From: Actinomycetes bacterium
GTDB lineage: Bacteria > Actinomycetota > Coriobacteriia > Anaerosomatales > JAGXFU01
Length of the DNA stretch: 64,000 bases
Assembly (NCBI GenBank): GCA_024637115.1
Contig: JAGXFU010000005.1
Span: 250,001 to 314,000 of the forward strand
Direction: 5' to 3'
The position numbers were made by a program, and so were the translations under genes. Positions 7,847-17,095 of the stretch are shown one piece after another. Each line of letters starts with the position of its first letter. Within the stretch, counting starts at the first letter, position 1. Below the pieces are notes generated by a model that saw only the letters and a program-made list of their open reading frames with translations, was not told where the DNA came from and did not search any database.

Positions 7847-10800
7847 ATGAACGTAACCAGACGCGGTTTCCTCAAAGTCACAGGAGCAGCTTTCGCTACA
7901 AGCTTCATGTACGAGTTCGCGGGAACCAGCACAGCTCTGGCCGTTGAGGCGCCGGAGTGGCGGCTCACGAACGTGACAGAAACGCCATCGATCTGCTGTT
8001 ATTGCTCGGTCGGGTGTGGATCCATCAACTCCGTGATAGACGGAGAGTTGGTGAACCTCGAAGGTGACCCAGATCATCCGATCAACAGGGGTTCGCTGTG
8101 CTCGAAAGGATCCGCTCAGTTCAACATCCGGAACGTCTATGACCCGGAGACCGGAAAGCTGGAGCTCAATCCGTTCCGGGTGACTACGGTCAAGTACAGA
8201 GCAGCAGGCTCGTCGGAGTGGGAAGACAAAGAGTGGGATTGGGCGATCACCGAGATTGCCAAGCGCGTCAAGAAGACACGCGACGATTCCTTCGAAACCA
8301 CCGACGAAAATGGCGTGACCGTGAACCGCTCGGAAGCTATCGGCTTCCTTGGCGGAGCAGCACTCGACGATGAAGAGTGCTACATCATCCAGAAGCTCGC
8401 CCGGGCACTCGGTGTCACGTTCATCGAACATCAGGCCCGTATTTGACACAGCTCCACTGTTGCCGGTCTTGGCAACACATTTGGGCGCGGCGCGATGACG
8501 AACCACTGGGTCGACATCAAGAACGCCGACGTCATCATGGCCATCGGTGGCAACAATGCCGAGAACCATCCGATTTCTATGAAATGGGTCACCGAGGCGA
8601 AGGCCAACGGCGCCGAGTACATCGTGGTCGACCCTCGCTTTACACGTAGCGCCGCCGTCGCTGACACATATGGTCCGCTTCGCTCGGGAACCGACATCGC
8701 ATTCTTTGGCGGGCTGTTCAACTACATCATCGAAAACGAGAAGTACCACGATGAGTACGTCAAGAACTACACCACCGCATCGTGGCTCGTGAGCCCGGAC
8801 TACGGATTTGACGACGGCCTGTTCACCGGATTCGATGACGCCAGCGGCAAGTACGACAAGGCGACATGGATCTACCAGACCGAGGGTGAAGCACCCTGGG
8901 ATACCTCTGAGACGGGTGCGTTTTCGTGGGTGAACGCCCCCAATACGCCGGCATTCACTCCTCCGACACCAAAGACTCCGCTCAAGGATCCGACCCTCCA
9001 GGACCCGAACTGCGTGTTCCAGCTCATGAAGAAGCACTATGAGCGCTATACGCCAGAACTCTGCTCGCAGATCTCCGGTATGCCTCTCGACCGGATGATG
9101 GAGATCTGGGAGACGTTCGCTTCGACCGGAGAGCCCGGTAAGGCAGGCACCATCTTGTACGCAATGGGTATGACTCAGCACACCTACGGCTCTCAGAACG
9201 TTCGCGCAATGGCTATCACACAGTTGCTCCTGGGCAACATGGGAATGGCAGGCGGCGGCGTGAACGCGCTCCGTGGCGAGTCGAACGTTCAGGGCTCAAC
9301 CGACATGGCGATGCTGTTCCACATTATCCCCGCGTACATGGCAACACCGGTCGCCGGTACCCACCCATCCCTACGCGACTATCTTGAGAAGGAGACACCA
9401 ACAGGCGGGTATTGGACCAACAAGCCCAAGTTCCTGATCAGCCTCCTCAAAGAGATGTACGGCGAGTATGCAACAGCAGCGAACGACTACGCATACGACA
9501 TGCTTCCCAAACTCAACGGCAAGAACCACAGTCACATCGCTATGTTTGAGGCGATGAACGAAGGCATTGTCAAAGGCCTGTTCTTGTGGGGTCAGAACCC
9601 CGCTGTCGGTGGCCCGAACTGCTCGATGGAACGCAAGGCCATGGAGCAGCTGGACTGGATGGTCGCCGTGGACATGTGGGAGACCGAGACCGCCGCGTTC
9701 TGGAAGGCTCCGACAATCGAGCCCTCCGAGGTCAACACTGAGGTTTTCCTACTGCCGGCAGCCGCTGCCTATGAAAAGGCGGGTTCGATCGCCAACTCAG
9801 GACGCTGGATCCAATGGCGCTGGAAGGCCGTCGAGCCTCCGGGTGAAGCCAAAGATGACGCGGAGATCGCGACCGAGATCGCACTCGAACTACAGCGTCT
9901 CTACGCCGAAGAGGGCGGTGCCCTACCGGAGCAGCTTACCAAGCTCACGTGGGACTACGTCGACGAGGCCGGTAAGGCAGATCCAACCAAGATTGCCCGC
10001 GCAATCAACGGCTATACGGTAGCGGACAACAAGCTCGTCGCAAACTTCACCAAGCTCGCAGCCGACGGCTCAACCGCATGCGGGAACTGGATCTACTCAG
10101 GCTACTGGAACAACGAGGATTCGATGGAGCCGGCTGACCAGCCCACGGGTGCCCGCGACAACGCGGACAATGCGGGCGAAGGTCTTGCTGCACCGATCGG
10201 GTCCTACCTGGGATGGTCATTCGCATGGCCGGTCAACCGCCGCATCATCTACAACCGTGCGTCTGCTGATCCGGCAGGCAAGCCGTGGAACCCCGACAAA
10301 GTAGTCGTTGAGTGGGATGGCGCGAAATGGCTTCGCAATGACGTCCCCGACTTTGGCTACAAGAAAGACCTCCCCGACGGAACCACTCTGTGGACGCCCC
10401 CAGGTACGACAGCGTTCATCATGCAGCCTGAGGGAGCCGGACGTCTCTGGGCACCTGGGATGGCAGATGGTCCCTTCCCCGAGCACTATGAGCCCTACGA
10501 GAGCCCAACGACGAACACCATGTCTGCACAGCAGAACGACCCAGCGGTGGTTGTGTGGGAGTCGGCCAGCCTTGGTAGCAAGGAGCAATTCCCGATCGTC
10601 ATGACCACATACCGCCTCACGGAGCACTGGCAGACAGGTCAGATGACCCGCAACTTGCCGTGGCTCGTTGAGACAATGCCCAAGATGTTCATTGAGCTCT
10701 CCCCAGAGCTCGCGGATGAGAAAGGCCTCGTATCAGGAGACAACGTGATTATCTCCAACAACCGAGGTGCGATCAAGGCATACGCGCTGGTCACGAGCCG

Positions 10801-10987
10801 CTTCAAGCCGTTCGATATCAACGGTGAGATCATTCACCAGATCGGCGCACCGTGGCACTGGGGCTACTCAGGCTCTTGTTCGATCGGTGGAATCGCCAAC
10901 GACCTCACGCCGAACGTGGGAGACGCAAACACGATGATTCCGGAGTACAAGGCCTTCCTTGTCGATATTCGCAAGGAGGAGGTGTAA
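7847..10987 (+). CDS. fdhA: Formate dehydrogenase, selenocysteine-containing catalytic (alpha) subunit
   Basis: A single selenoprotein of 1046 aa; the apparent stop UGA at 8444-8446 (residue 200) sits in EHQARI-U-HSSTVAGLGNTFGRG, exactly where FdnG/FdhF carry catalytic Sec. It oxidises formate to CO2 at a bis-MGD W or Mo centre. The N-terminus is a twin-arginine signal (TRRGFLKVTG), so it is exported. A [4Fe-4S] motif CxxCxxxC starts at residue 50 with a fourth Cys near 85. Conserved GAMTNHWVDIKNADV follows the Sec. The C-terminal dinucleotide-binding domain runs to residue 1046. AAAGGAGG precedes the ATG by about 7 bases. fdhB follows after 3 bases. Confidence 0.95.
8444..8477 (+). promoter_or_regulatory. 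Bacterial SECIS element directing UGA to selenocysteine
   Basis: Eleven bases after the UGA a perfect 7-bp stem, TGTTGCC (8458-8464) with GGCAACA (8471-8477), encloses the loop GGTCTT. The GGUCU apical loop and position closely match the E. coli fdhF/fdnG SECIS that binds SelB. Confidence 0.9.
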
Positions 10988-10990
10988 GCG

Positions 10991-11794
10991 ATGGCTGAAA
11001 CAGCGATTTTCTATGACGCCTCCAAGTGTACGGCCTGTAAGGGCTGTCAGGTGGCCTGCAAGCAATGGAACCAGCTGTCCTCGCCTCTCACTGCCGATGA
11101 GTTCGAGTTCACCAAGAGCTATCAAAGCCCCTTGGAACTAGCGGACAAGACCTGGATCATCATTACCTTCGCCGAGGTCGATCAAGACATCGGTATCGAG
11201 TGGAACTTCATGAGGAATGCGTGCTTCCACTGCACTGACGCCGCCTGCGAGCAAGCATGCCCGACAGGAGCGATCTCCCATGTGGAGAACGGTGCTGTGG
11301 TTATCGACCAAGAGAAGTGCATCGGTTGTCGCTACTGCGTCAACTCATGCCCCTTCGGTGTCCCTAAGTGGCGTGAAGCAGAGAACAAGACCTTCAAGTG
11401 CTGGCTCTGCCAGGATCGTCAGGCCAATGGCCGCAGTCCGGGATGCGTTGGTACGTGCCCAACCGGTGCGCTCACATTCGGCGAACGCCCGGCCATGGTT
11501 GCTGCCGCGCAGACGCGACTCGACGAGGTCAAGGCTGCCGGCTCCGACAAGGCAGAGCTCTACGGCGTTGACGAGCTTGATGGCATGCACGTGATCTTCC
11601 TCGCCCATCGTGGCCTGGAAGCGCACGGGTTGATTCGTGACCCGCAGGTCCCTGGCTCAATCAAGTTCTGGCAACTGATGAAGCCTCTCTCGGGTCTCGC
11701 GTTCGCGGCGACCTTTGGCGGACTCGGCATATCGTTCCTCGCCAGCATGGGCTACGACCGAGACAGCAACAACGTCGAGGAGGTGGAGGAGTAG
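10991..11794 (+). CDS. fdhB: Formate dehydrogenase iron-sulfur (beta) subunit
   Basis: 267 aa with four ferredoxin-type cysteine clusters: CTACKGCQVAC near residue 12, CFHCTDAACEQACP near 79, CIGCRYCVNSCP near 110, and CWLCQ...CVGTCP near 137. It wires electrons from FdhA to the membrane cytochrome. A single C-terminal hydrophobic segment (FAATFGGLGISFLASMG) anchors it, as in FdnH. GGAGG lies before the ATG and the gene directly abuts fdhC. Confidence 0.94.
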   Translation: MAETAIFYDASKCTACKGCQVACKQWNQLSSPLTADEFEFTKSYQSPLELADKTWIIITFAEVDQDIGIEWNFMRNACFHCTDAACEQACPTGAISHVENGAVVIDQEKCIGCRYCVNSCPFGVPKWREAENKTFKCWLCQDRQANGRSPGCVGTCPTGALTFGERPAMVAAAQTRLDEVKAAGSDKAELYGVDELDGMHVIFLAHRGLEAHGLIRDPQVPGSIKFWQLMKPLSGLAFAATFGGLGISFLASMGYDRDSNNVEEVEE

Positions 11795-12463
11795 ATGCGT
11801 TACATACAACGTCAGAGCGGCCTCGCCCGAAGCGTCCACTGGCTCCACACACTCGCGACGCTCGCGCTGTTCATCACCGGCATCCTGATCTACGTTCCGT
11901 CGATTGCGAATGCCATTGCGCTCGGCACGATGGAGGTTGCTCGTCTCGTGCACCGCGGAGGAGCGCTCATCTTCCTTGGCATTCCAATCCTCGCAATGCT
12001 GATACAGCCAAGGGCTGCCGCTCACAAGTTCAAGGAGTACTTCAAGCCTTGGACTGCCGAGGACAAGGAGTTCATGAAGAAGTTCCTGCCGTACCTCTTT
12101 AATCCCAAGAAGGTACACATGCCCGAGCAGGGCAAGTACAAGTCAGGTCAGATTCTCGCTGACGGACTGGTAATCGTCTTTGCGTTGCTGATTGGAATCA
12201 GCGGTGCGTTCCTGTGGGCCGCGAATTCCTTCTCGCCGGAACTCATCAGGTGGATGTACCTACTGCATGATGTCTCCATGATCATGATGGGCATCTTGCT
12301 CCTTGGTCATATCTATCTGGGAGCGGGCATATTCAAGCCGTACCGCGGAACCGGACGACTCATGTTCGGAGACGGCAAAGTGTCAGAGGCCGATGCCCGC
12401 TACCACTGGGGCAAATGGGCCGACGAAGAGATCACGAGTGGCGAGCATGTCGTGAAGGAGTAG
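11795..12463 (+). CDS. fdhC: Formate dehydrogenase cytochrome b (gamma) subunit
   Basis: 222-aa membrane protein of the FdnI/HybB-type cytochrome b family with four hydrophobic spans. Candidate haem-ligand histidines lie in RSVHWLHTLA, RLVHRGGA, LHDVSMIMMG and LGHIYLG. The C-terminus has the family-typical ARYHWGKWADEE. It takes electrons from FdhB and passes them to quinone. Its start follows the fdhB stop with no gap. Confidence 0.93.
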   Translation: MRYIQRQSGLARSVHWLHTLATLALFITGILIYVPSIANAIALGTMEVARLVHRGGALIFLGIPILAMLIQPRAAAHKFKEYFKPWTAEDKEFMKKFLPYLFNPKKVHMPEQGKYKSGQILADGLVIVFALLIGISGAFLWAANSFSPELIRWMYLLHDVSMIMMGILLLGHIYLGAGIFKPYRGTGRLMFGDGKVSEADARYHWGKWADEEITSGEHVVKE

Positions 12464-12493
12464 TACGACGTTCGTACTGGTCTTGAGTCAAAC

Positions 12494-12522
12494 GAGGAGC
12501 CGGGCACAAAGCCCGGCTCCTC
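12494..12522 (+). terminator. Terminator after fdhC
   Basis: GAGGAGCCGGGC and GCCCGGCTCCTC form a perfect 12-bp stem with a five-base loop. Only a weak T-run follows on the plus strand, and it lies between convergent genes, so it may act on both strands. Confidence 0.8.
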
Positions 12523-12573
12523 TGCATTTCCTATTGGACGCGATCTTCGCCCGCGCATGGCGAGCGGCAGAAC

Positions 12574-13032
12574 CTACTCGCCGATCTCTCTGCCTTCGCC
12601 CTGAATCGGCTCTCTGGCTCCGCCGGTGCCGTTGCCCGTAGCATCGGCAATCCCGCGATCCATGAACTCGATCATCATCTCTTCTTTTGCTGCGCCGTTG
12701 ATACGATCGAGCTCATCACCATTTGCATCAAGCAACACGAATGTCGGGGTCAGGAACACGCCGAACTCCTCGACCTTGTGCTTGCCATCGGTCGTGGTGA
12801 CATTGATGATCTCGAACGAGTCGATGCGCGGTTCGTACTCTGTGCGCATGCGCTCGACGATGGGCTCCATCTCCTGGCAGAACGGGCACTCCGGATCGTA
12901 GAACTGTATGAACGTGACCGGTGCCTTCTCCGCATTCGGATCGACCGCATCGCTGGAATCACCTGAACACCCCGTGAGAATCACGGCCAGCGCGAACGTC
13001 AGTACGAGCAGTGCCGCTATTGAACGTCTCAT
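12574..13032 (-). CDS. Thioredoxin-fold lipoprotein
   Basis: 152 aa with a lipoprotein signal (LAVILTGCSG) and a thioredoxin core: FIQFYDPECPFCQEMEPI with redox-active CPFC near residue 52, then the cis-Pro region (FLTPTFVLLD). It is predicted to be lipid-anchored outside the membrane and to reduce or exchange disulfides. It lies 31 bases downstream of the selenocysteine peroxiredoxin gene on the same strand, so it is a good candidate for its reductant; that pairing is inference. Confidence 0.85.
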   Translation of the reverse strand: MRRSIAALLVLTFALAVILTGCSGDSSDAVDPNAEKAPVTFIQFYDPECPFCQEMEPIVERMRTEYEPRIDSFEIINVTTTDGKHKVEEFGVFLTPTFVLLDANGDELDRINGAAKEEMMIEFMDRGIADATGNGTGGAREPIQGEGREIGE

Positions 13033-13063
13033 GCCTCACACCTCTCTACCGTACGTACTCTGA

Positions 13064-13660
13064 TTATTGCTGCTCTGCGTTCAGTTCCTCGACCGCGGTG
13101 AGCATCTCTGATGTCTCACGCGGCTCGTTGAGTAGCGAATGCTGAACGAATCGGATTACTCCATCGCGATCGACAAGGTAGCTCCAACGGTTGGCCACCA
13201 TCTGCCGTTCATTGTACGCACCGAACCGCGGCGCGACCTCCCTGCTCCAATCCGACAGCAAGTCGAACGGGAGATCGAGCTGTGAACGAAACTCACCGTT
13301 CGACGCATAGGAATCAAGACTCACACCGAAGACCTCGGTGTCCATCTCCTGCAACTGCGAGTAGATGTCGCGGTATGCGGAGAGTTCGCCCGTTCAAACG
13401 GGTGTGAACGCAAGAGGGTAAAAGACAAGAATCACGTTCTTGGTGCCCTCATAGTCACTCAAGACAATGGTCGCCTGATCCTGATTCTTCAGGCGCAGCT
13501 CAGGCGCCTCCTCGCCGACCTCAAGACCGTCCTGAGCCACGGTAGGCGTGTCGCTCCCTGACGTGGGTTCCGTACTGGCATCAGAACAGCCTCCCAAAGA
13601 GACTGCTGCAGCAAGCGCGCCCGCAACAACCATCGCCAGCGCGATTCGAGATACTCGCAT
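13064..13660 (-). CDS. Peroxiredoxin lipoprotein with selenocysteine at the peroxidatic position
   Basis: The frame is interrupted once by TGA at 13396-13394 (residue 89) and reads FYPLAFTPV-U-TGELSAYRDIY. In AhpC/TSA peroxiredoxins this slot (PxxxTxxC) is the peroxidatic Cys, so UGA as Sec is the simplest reading. The same frame continues for 109 codons through FGVSLDSYASNGEFR, FDLLSDW, RWSYLVDRDGVIRF, all normal Prx sequence. Start is the ATG at 13660 with AAGGTGG upstream; a lipoprotein signal (VSLGGCSDA) anchors it outside the membrane. Total 198 aa. A bulged stem CTCC-GCA/TGC-GGAG lies downstream of the UGA as a possible SECIS, weaker than in fdhA. Confidence 0.85.
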
Positions 13661-13828
13661 GCTTCCACCTTCCCTGAGCCGATTGGGGCGAGTCATCATC
13701 ACGACATCATCGTGAAATGCCAGCGCGCCCTCCTATTATGTACCCCGTGAACGAGGGTGGTGTTCACTCTCTATCTGGGCTACGGTATGTGCAGTAGTTT
13801 TCCTGTGGATGGAAGTAGGTTCGGACCC

Positions 13829-14719
13829 ATGGATGACACCACAACACGCGTGCTTGCGCACTACCGAGAGGCGCTTGGTGAAGCCGCAGATCTCCGACTC
13901 GATTTTGCAGAGAAGATGTGGCGTTTGCAGGACGAGATCGCTGAGTCGGCCCAAGCCGGAGACGCCATTGACGGAGATACGGCGCGCGAATCGCTCGCGA
14001 CAGGCCAACCGCTGTTCCTCATGGCCCCACCACAGATATCCGTACCTGTGTTCGTCAGCGCGTTGGAGCGTGTCGCAGCTCTGCTCGCAGACGAAGCCGG
14101 TATTGAGGCCGACGTCGCAGATGCATTGCGCGAGGCGGACTTCGCTTCTCTGATCAAGGAGACGGATCTTGAGGGCGTTCTCCAGAACATGGATGCCTTC
14201 ACCGACACTCTGGCCGCTCAGCTCGGAGCGAGCGAAGAAGGGCCGCTGAATCCTGTGGTCGTGAGAGTCGTCGTCGCTTCGGCACTGTCCCCGCTGCTCC
14301 GTGCCCGTGCAGCGCGCATTCTCGAGTCCCTTGAGGGATACGACTGGCGAAGCTGGGGCTCGGGATCATGTCCCGTCTGCGCTGCTCCCGCCGCCATGGC
14401 TCGTGTGCTTGAAGAGGGCGAACTGCAGGGCGGCAGACGTATGCTTTGGTGCGCCCTGTGCGACACCGAATGGGAGTTCGACCGTCTGCGCTGTGCCCGG
14501 TGTGGTCAGCGGACACCCGACAAACTGCACTACCTCATGAACTCAGAAGACCCCGGACACCGCGCCCACGTGTGCGAGGAATGCCATGGCTATCTCAAGA
14601 CGGTGTTCGAGCGCGACCTGCAGATGGTGACCTCCCCGCGCGTGGAGGATGTCATCACGCTCGAAATCGATGCCGTCGCGCGATCGAACGGGTTCTCTCC
14701 ACTCGGTGACGAGGACTAG
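13829..14719 (+). CDS. fdhE: Formate dehydrogenase accessory protein FdhE
   Basis: 296 aa with a helical N-terminal half and a C-terminal zinc/iron-binding half containing four CxxC knuckles: CPVC, CALC (in LWCALCDTEWEFDRLRC), CARC and CEEC. This is the FdhE architecture, a rubredoxin-like protein needed for maturation of Tat-exported formate dehydrogenases. The ATG at 13829 matches the family N-terminus; its ribosome binding site is weak. It fits the adjacent fdhABC operon. Confidence 0.88.
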   Translation: MDDTTTRVLAHYREALGEAADLRLDFAEKMWRLQDEIAESAQAGDAIDGDTARESLATGQPLFLMAPPQISVPVFVSALERVAALLADEAGIEADVADALREADFASLIKETDLEGVLQNMDAFTDTLAAQLGASEEGPLNPVVVRVVVASALSPLLRARAARILESLEGYDWRSWGSGSCPVCAAPAAMARVLEEGELQGGRRMLWCALCDTEWEFDRLRCARCGQRTPDKLHYLMNSEDPGHRAHVCEECHGYLKTVFERDLQMVTSPRVEDVITLEIDAVARSNGFSPLGDED

Positions 14720-14735
14720 CCAGAGCAGAGATACC

Positions 14736-15398
14736 TCAGTAGCTGGGCTTGACCTCAACCGAAACGAACACTTCCCCGTCTCTGACCGCAACGGGGTATG
14801 TCTTCACGTCCGCATTCGGGTGATCCGTGGTACCGTCGCGAACATCGTAGCGCCACCCGTGCCACGGGCAGATGACGACATGCTCCTCCATGAACCCCTC
14901 ACCAAGCGGGCCGAACGCATGTCGGCACACGTTCGAGAGCGCAAAGAACTCATCTCCGACGTGAGCGATCGCGATGTCTTTCTTTCCCACCTTGACGTGT
15001 CGAATCTGTCCCTCGGGGAGATCATTGGCGAGAAAGACCGGTACGTCCACTGATCCCTCCGGTGTCTCGATCACGCCGAGCAACTCCTCGCCATCTTCGA
15101 CTTCATTGAGGATGAACAGTCCGCACCAGCACTTCTTGATTGCTGCGAACTCATCGCGATAGAACGGGATGCACGGGCAGACGATCTTGAGATCCTCTTT
15201 TGGATCTTCGCTGCGAATCCGACAGGGGCAGTAGATGTCGCCGGTCTGGGCGAGTATCTCCAGCTCACTCTCGAGTACCTCGTCCACGAATTCCGTCTCC
15301 GTGTTGAACTTATATCCAAGGCGCGCAACAAATGGAGCCATGAACTCCTTGAGGTCGTCGATGGACGTGCCCTCGTTGAACATGTGTCGCATCAGCAC
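14736..15398 (-). CDS. Ferredoxin:thioredoxin reductase catalytic domain fused to a Rieske domain
   Basis: Residues about 15-110 carry the FTR-beta cysteine pattern: CPC (DIYCPCRI), CPC (IVCPCIPF) and CWCGLF, the motifs that bind the active-site [4Fe-4S] and the redox disulfide. Residues about 120-215 are a Rieske [2Fe-2S] domain with CRHAFGPLGEG (CxH) and CPWHGWRYD (CxxH). One 220-aa chain could thus pass electrons to protein disulfides. The start is GTG 15398 or ATG 15392. It lies 1 base from the glutaredoxin stop, so the two are co-transcribed and probably function together. Confidence 0.9.
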   Translation of the reverse strand: MLMRHMFNEGTSIDDLKEFMAPFVARLGYKFNTETEFVDEVLESELEILAQTGDIYCPCRIRSEDPKEDLKIVCPCIPFYRDEFAAIKKCWCGLFILNEVEDGEELLGVIETPEGSVDVPVFLANDLPEGQIRHVKVGKKDIAIAHVGDEFFALSNVCRHAFGPLGEGFMEEHVVICPWHGWRYDVRDGTTDHPNADVKTYPVAVRDGEVFVSVEVKPSY

Positions 15399-15399
15399 A

Positions 15400-15645
15400 T
15401 CATCCTTCGAGGAGTTCTTTCATGCGCTTCTTGTTGAAGCCCACGATCACTTCGTCATCCAGCACCACGACGGGAAAAGACTTGCCGCCCGAAAGACGCT
15501 GCACCTCATCGATGGCCGTCGTGCGCTCATCGCCCTCCAGGGTGTCCACCTCGGTGAACTCGTATTCAATCCCGAGTTGATCGAGGTATTTCTTCGTCAT
15601 TCTGCAGTAGGGACAGGTCGACAGGGCGAACAATCTGACTTGCAT
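15400..15645 (-). CDS. Glutaredoxin-like protein
   Basis: 81 aa with LFALSTCPYCRMTKKYLD (redox CPYC at residue 11), FPVVVLDD (cis-Pro) and a final helix; the NrdH/glutaredoxin fold. ATG at 15645 has GGAGG 7 bases upstream. It is the first gene of a two-gene unit with the FTR-Rieske fusion, a plausible electron donor. Confidence 0.9.
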   Translation of the reverse strand: MQVRLFALSTCPYCRMTKKYLDQLGIEYEFTEVDTLEGDERTTAIDEVQRLSGGKSFPVVVLDDEVIVGFNKKRMKELLEG

Positions 15646-15778
15646 CACGAACCTCCAGAGCGGCACAGGCTTTTGTCGCGTGACTCGCCAGGTATGTTCC
15701 CCATTGCGACTGGTTGCAAAGCACATAAGGGTGATTCGCAGCGGGAGAGGGAAAGAGCATAGATGGAGGAGGCGTTAT

Positions 15779-17038
15779 ATGAAGACCCAGACAGGAACGT
15801 GTGCCGGCGACGCGGATACGAGACGCGTGCTCATTGCCGGTGGTGGCTATGCTGGCACCTCGTGCGCGGTCGCGCTCGCCCGAATGCTTCGAGGCCGCGA
15901 GGACGTCGAGATCTTGCTCGTTGAGCCTGACCCGTGCCAACAGGCGCTGTCCGAGCTCGACCTTGTGGCTGTTGGACCGCCCCGTCCGCAATTCTGCGAG
16001 CTCTGGCACCCGACCGTCTTTCGGGATCTACCGGTGACAGTGTGCTACAACCGCGTGGATCATATCGACCCGGCCCGCCACATCGTGCGAATCGGAGACG
16101 GCGAAGAAGTCCCCTACTGGCGCCTCGTGGTGGCCACCGGGGCCATCCCTTTCATTCCTGACGTCCCCGGACTGATAGATAACGCAGTGACCATGTGGTC
16201 GGTCGAAGATGCCCAGGAGTTGCAGCAACGCGTCGACCGGGCGTTCAAGGCCGCCGCTCGAATCGCCTCTGCCGAGGAACGACGGCGCATTCTGAGCTTC
16301 GCTGTGATCGGCGGCGGGGCCACCGGCGTTGAAATCATGGGGACGATGTCCCAGATGCTTCCGCGCCGCATGGAAGAACACGGACTCCTCCCCGAAGAGT
16401 TGTCGGTGATGCTCATTGAGGGGCGAGCGCAGATTCTCTACGACCTGCCGGATAAGCAGAGAGACCGCGCAGTACAGCGCCTGGAGAAAATGGGGGCCGA
16501 GGTCATCACGGGCGAGATGGTCGAGTGGGTCGACGACAGAAGCATCAGACTCTCCTCGGGCAGAACGGTCGATGCGTCAGTGGTGGTGTTCTGCGGCGGC
16601 GCGCATGCGGACCCGCATGCGACCGGCTGGGACTTTGAAACTGACAACGCCGGTCGCATCATCGTGGGCGAAGAACTCAAGGCTCCGGGCTTTGATGACG
16701 TGTACGTGATCGGAGACGTCTCGTCATTTCGGAATCCAAAGACGAACAACGTCCTGCCCATGCTCGCTCAGATGGCGATTCAAGAGGGACCACATACGGC
16801 GAAGAACATCTACGCCGAGATCGAAGGCCAGCCCACCTCCTCCTTCACACCGCACATGCGAGGCGAGTTCGTGAGTGTCGGACCTCGGTGGGGTGTTGGC
16901 TGGATGTACTCGTTCAATCTGACAGGATTCCCGGCAATCGTGATGAAGCGCATCACCTACGTGAAGTACTGGTTTCAGGTAGGCGGGATCTCGCTGGCCT
17001 GGAAACGAACGTGGGAGATGCTCTCGATGGGCTGGTAG
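15779..17038 (+). CDS. ndh: Type-2 NADH dehydrogenase-like FAD oxidoreductase
   Basis: 419 aa. FAD-binding Rossmann motif VLIAGGGYAGTSCAVALA begins near residue 18, the NAD-binding motif AVIGGGATGVEIMG near 180, and the second FAD motif VYVIGDVSSF near 310. The C-terminal third has the amphipathic, aromatic-rich segment seen in membrane-associated NDH-2 enzymes. It probably oxidises NAD(P)H and reduces quinone at the inner membrane face. GGAGGAGG lies before the ATG at 15779. Substrate choice is not settled by sequence; sulfide:quinone reductase-like alternatives lack support. Confidence 0.82.
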   Translation: MKTQTGTCAGDADTRRVLIAGGGYAGTSCAVALARMLRGREDVEILLVEPDPCQQALSELDLVAVGPPRPQFCELWHPTVFRDLPVTVCYNRVDHIDPARHIVRIGDGEEVPYWRLVVATGAIPFIPDVPGLIDNAVTMWSVEDAQELQQRVDRAFKAAARIASAEERRRILSFAVIGGGATGVEIMGTMSQMLPRRMEEHGLLPEELSVMLIEGRAQILYDLPDKQRDRAVQRLEKMGAEVITGEMVEWVDDRSIRLSSGRTVDASVVVFCGGAHADPHATGWDFETDNAGRIIVGEELKAPGFDDVYVIGDVSSFRNPKTNNVLPMLAQMAIQEGPHTAKNIYAEIEGQPTSSFTPHMRGEFVSVGPRWGVGWMYSFNLTGFPAIVMKRITYVKYWFQVGGISLAWKRTWEMLSMGW

Positions 17039-17095
17039 GCAGTCTACGGCTCAATCTTTCAGGCACATGTCATCCGCACGCGGTAGAATCTGCGC

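Noticed and set aside
8444-8446. TGA as a true stop splitting fdhA into two genes, or a frameshifted pseudogene
   Set aside because: Frame is preserved, the residue is the catalytic Sec position, and a SECIS hairpin follows.
7736-9181. A 481-codon open frame on the minus strand opposite fdhA
   Set aside because: It is a shadow of the selenoprotein gene: no protein-family features, no sensible start, and the plus strand has clear FDH motifs.
13394-13396. TGA splitting the peroxiredoxin into two ORFs or marking a pseudogene
   Set aside because: The frame is unbroken except for this codon, which falls exactly at the peroxidatic residue; decay would not target that site specifically. SECIS remains unproved.
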